Positions 22,876 through 33,400 of a stretch of DNA of 64,000 bases are shown piece by piece (the first letter of the stretch is position 1; every line of letters begins with the position of its first letter). The notes beneath the pieces are model-generated. The model was not told where the DNA came from, searched no databases, and was given only the letters and a program-made list of their open reading frames with translations. The position numbers and the translations under genes are program-made. This DNA comes from Symbiodinium natans (taxonomy: Eukaryota; Sar; Dinophyceae; Suessiales; Symbiodiniaceae). The stretch is taken from positions 146,501 to 210,500 of the forward strand of contig CAJNDS010002398.1 in NCBI GenBank assembly GCA_905221605.1, read 5' to 3'.

Positions 22876-25800
22876 CGGAGCGCAGGCACCCCTCCAAGCC
22901 CTCGATCTGTTGCCTGGAGGAGTCACAGCTGCCGCGATGTTGCCGCTGGTCACCTGGCGCACATTGCAGAAGCCTGCAATCTCCAAGCTATGGACCGGCG
23001 ATGCTGTGCAAAAAACTCGCAAGACAAGCCGACAGGACCGAGTTCTTGATGCCTTTGGCAGCAAGGTTCGGAGCTTGTTCGGCGACACCTGAACCCTGGT
23101 GAGGTTCGGGCCGATGTGTACCTGCTAAGCAAGAACAGCAGCAGAAAAACGCTACAGCTGTAGGTTGAGGAGATAGGGTGTGAGCTTTGCGCCGCCGACA
23201 CTCCTAAAAACTCGTCTTCTCAACATTCTCCTCAGGCTCGACCCTTCCCTCGCCTGGCCCGCGGCTGTACTCCTTGCGCGCGTTGACATGGATGGGTAGC
23301 TCGCAACAATTATCCCCAACATCCCCCCCCCCCCCCGAATCCTGCCCGATGGCTCGGTTCTCAACTGCGCCCTGGATAGCAACGTACCTTACTTCGAGTG
23401 ATCCCCATCCTCCAGCACGCAACTTGTAGGAAGGTCAAAGCGCCAAAGGGAACCATGCTAGGCATGAAAGGAGAAGCCGGGCACCAGGAGAACAGCGTCA
23501 CAGAGACAGGGCGGCGCTGGAATGTGGCTGAGGGGAGGAGGGCGCCCAGAAGTCGTGAGAAGCCCGTGAGAAGACGTGAGAAGCCAGAATCACACAGGGC
23601 AAAGCATTTGCAACTGTGTGCGACTTTCTGGAAGTCAGGAGCAAGCGAGAAACCGGCTCAAAGGTCTTGATGTGATGCCTTTCCAATCTCCAGGCGAGGA
23701 AATGCCAACAGCCACACCCGACACCCGAATAACAAACAGAGCCTAACAAACCCAACGTATGCACCCGAAACCATCCCACATCCGGCACCTGCTTCTTGGG
23801 ATGCTGGGTCTTGCCTGCAACCGTGGGGTCAAGCCATGAATCGTACACTGCTCTCCTCAGATACAAACAGCTGGAATGATTCGAAATGATGTTGAAAACA
23901 CGCAGACAGTAGCATGCAAGGAGAAAGAGCCTTGTACTGCGATATGGATGCGCTGATACACTTCTCACATTGTGCATGGTGCTACTCTCGCGCAATATGC
24001 TACAACATGACTCAAGAAATCACTCTTCTGCTAGAGCTTGCACACTCCTTGGAAATCTGAAGCGGAACCGCAGTGCTGACAAGGCGCTAATGCGCTAATT
24101 TCTCGGGCTCTCGGAGACAAAAATCTTACAGAACCACTCTCATCATTATATCGTACCCCTACATCCTAAAAGAGGTTTAGAAGCTTTGAGGGGGCTTAGC
24201 ATTGAGTCCTCTTGAGGCTTCGGGCTTCATTGTTTCCAGTTGGCCTTGCGCGTGCCTGGAGGAGCCAGCAGTCAGCTCCTAGCGAACGCGCAGACAAAAC
24301 AGCCCGTTTCCCGTTTGCAGAGCATGGCATCGAACCTAATCAACCGCATTCCCTAGCCCAAGTCTGAAAAAGATGAGCTGCATCTCCATGCCATTCATCT
24401 CATTGCTCCTTGTTGCTCATAATTCCTACCGTGCTGTTGTGCTTGAGGCATAGAATATGCACTCGTCGCATCTTGAGAACCCCGACAAAGCAGAGCCTTC
24501 TGAATGCTCGTCTTGTATTTCACCTCCCGGTGCCGTGGGAACTGTCGCAGCTGAGGCTGTTATTGTCAACGCAGATCCTTCGCCTATCTCCCACTCATTG
24601 CTGTTCCAAGAGTGCTGTGCTCACGCAACCCATTCTCAGCCATTCTTGGGCATTCCCCCAAAGCAATACCCCGATGTGAACACTTCAACCCCCCAGACCA
24701 GTGTAAACCAGGGCCTTGTTGCTTCGCGCGTATGGCCCTGGCTTCACTGGTTCCGCCCAGGCTTTGGGCTGCGCATCAAGGGCCATGGCTGTGCTCTCAG
24801 GATGCACCTAAGACTCTTGGTGTCTTCACAGCTGCAAAGCAGTGGTTTTCAACATCCATCAAAGAGGCAGTCCGGAACTGGTGTGATCCAACGCTTGCGC
24901 GGTTCAGGCTTTAGGGCCTGGATAGCTGAAATATCCATTCTGGACATTCCTGAACAGTTCACCTTCGTGGCACAGGTGCAGACGGCTGACCCATGCTAAT
25001 CCTGATCAACGCAAACACAATGAGCCCTGGGCTCATGACGGTTCACTTCTTACATTTGCGGTCGTTTGCAGCCTTCTCCTGGCTTGCCTGGTTTGGCCTT
25101 GAGGGCCTTGAGGGTTGGGGCTTATGGAGCTTGAGGCGGTCATATGCAAGCTTTTCGGGTTGAGGGTTGCTTTCAGATTTGGGGTTTGAGGGTTGTGAGG
25201 GGTTCAGGGTTTCTCGGCATGGAAGCTTAGGGGTGAATACACGGTTTTGGACCGCAAAACTTTTCAGACGCGAACACCCCTCCGCCAACCGTCTGCGACC
25301 GAAGCTCCAACTTTTCCTGAAAGATTGGGTTCATCTTTACTATGGAAGAGTGCAAATTCGCATGTCAAAACAAATGAGCTTCTCCACATTGTTGGTTTGC
25401 TGGCTCGAACACAGCAGAGTACTGTAATTACACCGAATGTGCTTCCGGCGATCTGACGTGGGCGCATGCCAAGTTAGCCATGCTTTCCAGCATTGTCACT
25501 TTTCTGAACTCTCTGCACTCGGGAATCCTTCTAATGACAAAACAGAGGAATCGCCGACAACGTGAGATGATAAACCATGCGGCGCGCTGTCTTTGTTTCC
25601 TTGAGCTCACTTTGTACATTACCGAAACGTGGACAACCTGTCCGAGCAATCTGCTGTGCGACCATAATGCTCCCACAATACCTGGGCACATGAATTGAGC
25701 GCGTTGGCTCCCTTGCTTCGGCAGAAAGAAAGCACAGCTCTTTTTGTGTGGTGCAGCTTCCAAGGATCAACAAGCAATCTAGGTGGCTCATGGGTTTTAT

Positions 25801-26757
25801 TGGGCTCTGGGGTCATCAATAGGGTCAGGCTGTCGGAAGCTGTCCAGGTTGCACATCTGCCCTCAAAGCTCAGTGGCTGCGCATTTCCGGGCACCAGAAT
25901 CCCAAACTCCCTGCACTTAAACCTCCCGATGCCCTAAAGCCTCGAAACCTGCCGGTGCTTCGAAGTACGCCCAGGCAGCCCTGCTCCAGAGGTTGCAAGG
26001 TGCTTTGGGCGGGTTTGGAGACGGGATTTTCTCAGGATGTGACGGGGGGGGGATCAGGGGCTTAAGGATATAGCGGGTCAAGGACTTAGGGGGCTTTTAG
26101 GTGCTTGTGTTCTCCTCAGCGGCCCCTGGAGCAGGTAAGAATCATTGCAGCTTGAATTACCCCTTGGGTCCCACAGCGCCTGGATGTCAACGCATGTAGT
26201 GCGTATCATCCGGTCACTGCAACACACATCTCATGCCCTCATCATCGGAGTCTCCATCCGACATGGTCTGGCAGGGAGGTAGGAGGGGGGGTTAGGCTGC
26301 AGGGTCTCGCATGCCACATTCACTACAAGAACTGACAGCTGATCTTCTGCAACAAGAAAACAATCTTGTCTCATCTTCCAACTAGTCAAGGAGGGCACAC
26401 ATGACAATCGAAAAAACACAAATCGTGGCACTGGGACCGTGGAACAAAGGCCGCGCTCACCTGCAAGGCGCAGTGATAGCAGATAGAACTTCTAGGTGAA
26501 GGCAGGGGCACGGGATTGCAAGTTGCCGCAAAGCCACGCAAGGATACATTGGGCCCTAGGTGCTTCAACGGCGATCGTCTGTGATCCGGCAGTCTAAACG
26601 CAAGTTAGCAGAATTGTCTGCCCTGAAACTCAGGGCATGGGTCCGCTACACGAGGTACACCTGAACTGCCGAGCATGAAGGAGCGAACATATTTGTGCTG
26701 GCCCAGTTCGGGACACCACTGGCCTTTCTCCTGGCTGATGTCGAGCTCGTGCTCACT
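22874..26757. other. No gene recognised; one unexplained ORF at 24457-24999
   Basis: Poly-C near 23324-23337. The only longer ORF is plus strand 24457-24999 (180 codons, Ser/Pro-rich, no known motif), which may be chance. 25082-25215 contains G-rich words of the TGAGGG/GGGTTTGAGGG kind, and 26040-26100 similar TTAGGGGG words; both are telomere-like but badly degenerate. Confidence 0.35.
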
Positions 26758-26851
26758 GCCACTGTCCTTTGACTGAAGCATCTCAAACAGAAACATCCAA
26801 AAACCCTCCCCAAGCCCAAAGCCTTAAATAGGTTTCAACAATTCTAGACTC
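26758..26851 (+). repeat. 94 bp direct repeat, left copy
   Basis: By eye identical to 30320-30413. It begins GCCACTGTCCTTTGAC and ends CAATTCTAGACTC. It directly abuts the left inverted arm. Confidence 0.9.
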
Positions 26852-27164
26852 ACTTAGCAACGCAGGTACGCTCGAGCGAGCTCTCGCTTAATCACTTGCA
26901 CACAGAGCAGGACAAGCACCGAAGGGAGCCCTTCCTTTTTCCTGCTCAGGCATGGGGTCGAGCAGAGGAAAATTGAACATCCAAAGCGACATCTGCTCGC
27001 CCTGTGCCGATCATGGCACGGGACCATCTGAGCTCCCCCTCTTACAACTCTTCCCGAGCGAGCGCAGGCAAGAACCAAGCAGCTACAGCCCCAGGCTTTC
27101 ACAGCCTTAAGGCCGCAGACCGCAGTCGCCCGCACTCAAGAGAGCACCTCGCACAGAAAGTCCC
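26851..27164 (-). repeat. Left inverted-repeat arm (314 bp)
   Basis: Reverse complement of 29784-30097, of the same length and without gaps. A 93-codon open stretch reads identically from both arms, which supports near-perfect identity. Confidence 0.92.
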
Positions 27165-27230
27165 CTCAACCCAGGTGATCGCGACGACCTCTGGCTCGGC
27201 AACCATCTGCTCTTTCTTTCGATCGAGCTC

Positions 27231-29765
27231 ATGGAAGCGGTCCTGCAAACCGGTGGAGATGTTTCCCTCGAGAACCCGGCCGATAGCTTCATGTGGCTTG
27301 TTCCGCCCGTCCTGAACCTCATCGCCAAGTTCGCGCTGCAGTTCACCTACTTGGATCAATGCGAGTTTGGTGCCAGCTCTAAGAAGCCCACGCGCTTTCT
27401 GATATCCCATGCAGCGTGTGGGCAGGGCATGCGTACCTGCTCGCAACGCCATAAGCACAAGAAGCTGCTTGGAACAACCTTTTGGCATGGCCGATGGGTC
27501 TGCTCCACTAAAGCGGCTCAGGTCTACCCCCAGCCGCTTTGTCGAACGTTAGCACGCGCGGTATGTCACATACATAGCCGCTCGTGCCCTCAGTTCTGTC
27601 GCAGCTTCGCGCTGGTGGTGCCCGCAGCCGATCGGAAGCGCGCACTGGGCCAGGCCGCGAATTGGAAGTTGCATCGTCAGGCCCAGGGCGCCGCTCTCGC
27701 ACAGGCAGCGGGCTACCAGCTCAAGAGGGGGGCTGTAAAGCCCCTGCTGGATTGCGAGGTTGAGCCTGGCGAAGCGATCGAGTGGGCACTCAAGGTCGAC
27801 CACCCGTTCTCCGTGCCGCCCCCGCTCTCCCAGCAGCTCCTTGACAACATTCAACTGGTTACAACGCAAGGGGCAGTGCTGAACTCCGCTCGCCGTCGAG
27901 ATCTGGATTTCTGGAAACAGCAAGCCGAGCTCCTGCTGCCGCACACTGCGAGCATGATCGATTCGCTCCCAGATCCTGCTCTTCGTCGCCTCCTTCGTGG
28001 ACGAGCCGATGGGCAGCCTTGCCAATTGGGAACGACTTGCCACGTCGCGCTGTACAAGGCTCTGTTGCTTCGGGCAGGCTCGCTCGACAAAGACCTGCCG
28101 AAGCTCTTGCTGCATGGTTTTCCGATCGTGGGACCTATCTCGAAATCCGGTCGTTGGCCGGCTTATGAGAAGCAGCAGACGGTCCTCTCCGTTGAGCATG
28201 CTCTGGCTCGGGCCTGGGAAATTCGGGCTAAGATCCTTAAGCGGGTTCGGGCTGTGCCAGTTTCCGACGAGTTAAGGTCCATTTGGAAAGCCTCTCTTGA
28301 AGATGTTGCAGACGGCTCTTGCCTTGGCCCCTTCGCGACCGAGGCAGAGGTCTCTGCGTGTGTAGGGGCAGACGACTGGATCCCGACCCAGCGGTTCGCA
28401 GTCGTGCAGAAGAACAAAGTCCGCGGTTGTGATAGTGCTACCTCCAACCTCATCAACCAGATCACACAGATCGTCGAGAAGCTCCAGCTCCCGGGAACGG
28501 ACCTGAATGTTGCGGCTCTTCGCGAACTGCGTTCCCGCTCGGGGGAGGCCAAGCTGAAAGGTTGGGTCCTCGACGAGAAGAAGGCTTACCGTCAGGTTCC
28601 GATTGCTCCGGAGCACAGGAAGTTCAGCGTGATCTGCCTCAAAGATCCGGACGATGGTCAGGCAAAGTTCTTCGTCATGGTGGGCCACTCCTTTGGGCTG
28701 GTCTCGGCGGTCTACAACTATAATCGACGTTCGGCTGCGATCAATGAGATCCTGGAGAAGCTCTTCGGCCTCGTTGCCTTTAACTTTTATGACGACAAGT
28801 ACGGCTTCGAGACGGAAGAGACGATCGACTCCGCCCATGAGGTTGCGATCGGGATCCACTGGTTGCTGGGCGCGGGCTTCGAGCAGAAGAAGTTGCAGAA
28901 GACCTCGAAGCCGATCGTGCTCGGGGTCACCTACGATCTCGACCGCCTGGAGCTAGCGATCAAGGACGACAGGAAAGAAGAGCTAGTCTCGTTGATCGAT
29001 TCGATCCTGGAGTCGGGCTCTCTGGACCCAGGATCGGCTGGCAAGCTCAAGGGCAAGTTGATGTTCGGAGCGAGCCATCTCTGGGGCAAAGTGGGAAGGG
29101 CTTTCCTGAGGCCCCTCTCCGAACGTCAATACTCCCGAGATCGAAGTGATCTGCGTTCTTCATTGTCGGCTCCGTTGAGGCGGTCGCTCGTGCAATGGAA
29201 GAAGTTGATTCGCGAAGGGCCACCCAGGCAGATCGCTTTGCGAACTTCAAAGCCCGCTGACGTGGTCATCTTCACGGACGGGTTCGAGCCGGACCTCAGA
29301 AAGAAGGAAAATGGCCCGGAGAGAATAGGGGCTGTTTGCTTCGATCGGAGAGGAGCGGCGCCGATCCAGTTCTCCGAAGCGATCCCAGAGGCGGTCATTC
29401 GGAAGTGGGTCCCGAGGGCGACTCAGATCTTTCCCGTTGAGCTGATCGCCCCGGTGCTGGCGCTGGCTACGTTCGCAGATCAAGTGAGGGGCAGAGACGT
29501 AGTTATGCTGATAGACTCCGAAGGAGTGGAAGCAGCACTGATCAAGGGATACTCGTCCCATGAAGACCTCGTCGAGATCATCGAAGTCTTTTGGGATCTT
29601 GCATTCGAACTTCGAGCCAATGTTTTCATCGATCGTGTTTCAACGGATGGAAATCCGGCTGATTGGCCGTCCAGAAACAACCTCGTTCGTGGTACTGAAG
29701 CAGGCTGGCAGACGGCTCAGTGCTGTTGGCCTCCTGCTCTTATGCCTGGCTTTCGTGCCGTTTGA
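27231..29765 (+). CDS. Reverse transcriptase-RNase H protein (DIRS-like)
   Basis: An 844-codon ORF. Reverse transcriptase: a basic R-G-C-D-S block at about residue 398 sits where DIRS/Ty3-type enzymes have R-P-I-D-x-Y-S. Palm motif A is L-D448-E-K-K-A-Y-R-Q-V, motif B is G-H-S-F-G-L-V-S-A around 485-493, and motif C is F-Y-D521-D522-K. The RNase H domain has acidic residues D683 (F-T-D-G), E737 (V-E-L), D762 (I-D-S-E) and D811 in N-P-A-D-W-P-S-R, the closing block typical of this RNase H type. All expected catalytic acids are present and no stop interrupts, so the enzyme may be active. The protein would copy element RNA into DNA and remove the RNA strand. The first roughly 70 residues from the Met at 27231 look poorly conserved and overlap a more protein-like antisense frame, so the true N-terminus is uncertain. 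No gag, integrase or recombinase domain is attached. Confidence 0.88.
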   Translation: MEAVLQTGGDVSLENPADSFMWLVPPVLNLIAKFALQFTYLDQCEFGASSKKPTRFLISHAACGQGMRTCSQRHKHKKLLGTTFWHGRWVCSTKAAQVYPQPLCRTLARAVCHIHSRSCPQFCRSFALVVPAADRKRALGQAANWKLHRQAQGAALAQAAGYQLKRGAVKPLLDCEVEPGEAIEWALKVDHPFSVPPPLSQQLLDNIQLVTTQGAVLNSARRRDLDFWKQQAELLLPHTASMIDSLPDPALRRLLRGRADGQPCQLGTTCHVALYKALLLRAGSLDKDLPKLLLHGFPIVGPISKSGRWPAYEKQQTVLSVEHALARAWEIRAKILKRVRAVPVSDELRSIWKASLEDVADGSCLGPFATEAEVSACVGADDWIPTQRFAVVQKNKVRGCDSATSNLINQITQIVEKLQLPGTDLNVAALRELRSRSGEAKLKGWVLDEKKAYRQVPIAPEHRKFSVICLKDPDDGQAKFFVMVGHSFGLVSAVYNYNRRSAAINEILEKLFGLVAFNFYDDKYGFETEETIDSAHEVAIGIHWLLGAGFEQKKLQKTSKPIVLGVTYDLDRLELAIKDDRKEELVSLIDSILESGSLDPGSAGKLKGKLMFGASHLWGKVGRAFLRPLSERQYSRDRSDLRSSLSAPLRRSLVQWKKLIREGPPRQIALRTSKPADVVIFTDGFEPDLRKKENGPERIGAVCFDRRGAAPIQFSEAIPEAVIRKWVPRATQIFPVELIAPVLALATFADQVRGRDVVMLIDSEGVEAALIKGYSSHEDLVEIIEVFWDLAFELRANVFIDRVSTDGNPADWPSRNNLVRGTEAGWQTAQCCWPPALMPGFRAV

Positions 29766-29783
29766 GTGGGAAGCTCTGGGCCT

Positions 29784-30097
29784 GGGACTTTCTGTGCGAG
29801 GTGCTCTCTTGAGTGCGGGCGACTGCGGTCTGCGGCCTTAAGGCTGTGAAAGCCTGGGGCTGTAGCTGCTTGGTTCTTGCCTGCGCTCGCTCGGGAAGAG
29901 TTGTAAGAGGGGGAGCTCAGATGGTCCCGTGCCATGATCGGCACAGGGCGAGCAGATGTCGCTTTGGATGTTCAATTTTCCTCTGCTCGACCCCATGCCT
30001 GAGCAGGAAAAAGGAAGGGCTCCCTTCGGTGCTTGTCCTGCTCTGTGTGCAAGTGATTAAGCGAGAGCTCGCTCGAGCGTACCTGCGTTGCTAAGTG
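29784..30097 (+). repeat. Right inverted-repeat arm (314 bp)
   Basis: Inverted partner of 26851-27164. It starts 18 bases after the stop of the RT-RNase H ORF and ends CGTTGCTAAGTG. Confidence 0.92.
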
Positions 30098-30319
30098 GTT
30101 CCCAAACCACCGGTTAGGTTGGTCTGGGGTTTGGGTCTCACTTTGGTCTGCAGGTTTTCACTTGCTTTTCGGTCTGCTCGAGTTTGCGGATCCGTCGCCA
30201 TTTTGGCAAAAGGCGATCGACCCCGCAGACAAGAGCTGATCGGCTGTTTTTGGCCCACCCACCCAACCCTGCATGGCTGCAGCGCGCTCGCAGGATAATG
30301 CTACGCTGGCGCGGCTCTG

Positions 30320-30413
30320 GCCACTGTCCTTTGACTGAAGCATCTCAAACAGAAACATCCAAAAACCCTCCCCAAGCCCAAAGCCTTAAATAGGTTTCAA
30401 CAATTCTAGACTC
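30320..30413 (+). repeat. 94 bp direct repeat, right copy
   Basis: Second copy of 26758-26851. It is separated from the right inverted arm by 222 bases that have no counterpart on the left. Confidence 0.9.
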
Positions 30414-33400
30414 TAGACTTCAGTCAATAAGACAGAACCCGGGACCGAATGGACTGAATCCGCAAATTGCCGACATGCTTGAGATACTGCGCCAAGGAAC
30501 ATCGCCAAAGCGGCAGGAGCGGCACGCCATATTCTGAGTGAAGTTCGTGGGTCCAAACAGGCTTTGTGCTTCAGATTTGGACTGCCCTGGGGTGCTGAGA
30601 GATACTTCAGGCTTGTTGTGGCTGGAGCAATTAGTAGTATGAGATAGCTCACGAGTACGACAAATACTCCCGAGGTCAAGGCATCAATGCCACCACCTGA
30701 GCCACAGAGACATCAGGCAAAGAACATCAGACTGCGCTGGCAAAACTGTGGCCCGAGAGGTTCCGAGAGGTTCCGAGAGGACTACATTGAACCATCTCAA
30801 GTTACGCTCAACCAAAGCCGCTAGCCATACCCGCCGGTCTTTCACAACTGCTTCCCTGCAGCTCCTCTAAACGTGCCAAATGCTCAAGTCTCTGTCTCTC
30901 CTTGTCGGAGATCCCATCTGGCCATATGCAGGAACTTCAATTGGGCAGCACAAAGTCTTATCGGGAACGTAACCCGCACCCTTGGGCCCTTGCAAGAGAC
31001 CAACCCTCTCCACTGGTGCTGCTTGCGAACCTGGCTGGTGACAAGCCGGACATTCCGCATCGGAATGCCCGGTTACCCCTGAAGGGCTCACCACATCCTG
31101 ATACTACAACACGGAGGCTGTCGCAGGCATCACCACTCCCTGCTGTTCGAATGACTCAAGGCAAGCCTCATCTGCCATCGCAACGACACGCTTCAAGACC
31201 GCTGCAGAAGATGAGTACTTTTTTCGTGGTTGTGTCCAAGCTGGCAATACAGACGGAGGTCTCTCTACTCGGGGACTTGCTACGATGGCCAGCATACCAT
31301 GTGTGCTGCGTGGCTTCGCGAGCTGACAGAGATTGCACATTGATGTAATCCGTGCCAACATCGGCAAATGCGAAACTGTCGCAAAGCGACCACTGCTGCC
31401 CCAAATCAAATCTGCCTGGGCCCATACTTCGCTGTGGGCCCGCGTCCACTCCACCACCTGACATGTGCGCCACCACCCGACTTCAGGGCTTAACTGGGTG
31501 GGGAGGGGGCTGGACAGAACACGAAAGTGAAGGAGTCCACTTGCAGGCGTAAAGTATCTGGCATTATTCGAGAGACGCGTGAAATCCCATCGCTCGCCCG
31601 GCTCACCCAGGCTAGTCACTCAAGTCTCTCGAACTCGAGCAATCAAGAGCTGCAACTTCAACGCGACAAAACAAATCCTGAGCCCTAAACTGAGGTAGGG
31701 TGAACACCAAAAAGGGGTGTTCATCTGCACAGAAATAGAAATTCAGCCGAACACTAGGGCGGGTGCCCGGGGGTCCCCGTAGCACACGGAATTGGAAAAA
31801 ACGCATTGGCTCGGCGAACATAGCTGGTTGGTCTACACTCCAACTGCTATAGGGGGTAGGGTAGAAGCATGCAACAACCGAGGTTTCGGAGTTCAGGACG
31901 TGGGCTACGGAGGATACCCGAAAACATGAGTGGAGGAGATAGGCCGCGGAATGACACAGAAGCACCAGTGAAGCACCCCTCGGACTGCAGAGGTCCGGGA
32001 CACCCAAGCCAAAGGGCCAGACCCTCAAATCCCTCAAACTGGGGTCGAAAAGAGTCGAGAAGAAGCTCCAAGGCATGTGAAGGCTTGCCCCCCTTTATTA
32101 GCAGAAGCCCTACTGTTTTCCTCATTCCCGAAAGCCAAGCCATCAAGAACCCAACGCCCAGCTGAGAAAAAAATATGAAACAACACTCCCCACCGATCCT
32201 TTGCGGCCTCACCGACCACCACCGAGGTGTCGTCCATCTTGCCTCCCAGACCAATTGGTGTGTCGGGGAGGCCATGGCGCCCCACCTTGCGCACAGCAGT
32301 CACCAAAGGGGGGATTTGGGGGGGGGTTTTGGGGATGTTTTACACGGAAAATGGACCACGGACCTTTGACTGTTTAAGCAAGTTTAAGCACTTCGGCCCG
32401 GCCTGAGCCCCTGAACCCCTGAGCCCCCTGAACCCCCTGCATATCAAAAGTCCCTCCAAGTCCCTCTCCCAGCCCTAACTCTGCGGCCTCGGACTTGCCA
32501 TGGGCTTCGTCCACGAGCCGCTTGGCCAAGAGGCTTAGGAGGCTCGGTTGGGTGGCCACCTGATCAGAACAAGGGGCCTTTTTGGGTTTGGTAGGGAGGC
32601 GCCCTGGGAACAAAGCAGTCGACAAGTGGACGGATGTGACATGCTTCAGGTTCCTCGGCTTATGTGGCCATTGTTGGATCTTTTGTGCATGAAGCTCTCG
32701 TCTTCCGCAAGGCTTGGAAGAAGAGCCATCTTAGACCCGGGCGAAGCCACCAGCTTTGGGTGCAGGCAAGGACTCGTTCACAATGTCCACGATCTGCAGA
32801 GATCGCAAAGGGGGCGGTGATGCGCTGATCTGCACCATCTCTGAAAGTAAAGCTGCCATCTCAGTGCAGACATGGCAGGCTCTCAGTGGGAGAATTGCGC
32901 AGGCCACATCCCTTGCTCGCAGCCATAGTGACAACCCCTTTCTTCTTATCAAGGCCTCTTCCAGGAAGAGGTTGTCGAAAATCCCATCGCTTCCCAGAAT
33001 CTTGGCGCAAAAAGCACTCGATTGCACAAGGGCAGCCACCCTGAGCCCTTGAGCTGGGCTGCGATGATGTCGCCCTCGTAGGCAGAGACGCAATGAACAG
33101 CGCTGCCACGCTCGATGACCTGGGAGCCAAGAAACTGTAAAGTTCTCTTAACCGAAGTTGGCCCTATGCCCCGGCCTCAAGCGCCAGCTCCTCGTCGAAA
33201 TCGGGATCTACCCGATCCTGGCAGATTGTTGAGACTTCGGATGACGCGTGTGCAGGGTTGCTGAAGGTATAGCAGCTGCATTAAGTGGTCTCCTTGCACT
33301 GCAATCTCAAAGCGATACCTACGGCATGTGCATGTTCGTTTGTTCTTGCGCCGCCCTCGGAGGTACTGTCGGCTCTGTGCATCGCAACTCTCGTCGCCAG

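Larger units (their letters stand above)
26758..30413 (+). mobile_element. Retroelement with inverted repeats encoding RT-RNase H
   Basis: Order: 94 bp direct repeat (26758-26851), 314 bp inverted repeat arm (26851-27164), RT-RNase H ORF (27231-29765), second arm (29784-30097), 222 bp unique segment, second 94 bp direct repeat (30320-30413). Inverted terminal repeats around an RT-RNase H gene are typical of DIRS-type retroelements. No tyrosine recombinase ORF is seen, so the copy is either non-autonomous or of a different class. The absence of frame breaks and the near-perfect arms suggest a young copy. Confidence 0.7.

Noticed and set aside
24457-24999. 180-codon ORF as a gene
   Set aside because: No motif and a composition like its surroundings; kept only as a note in the intergenic description.
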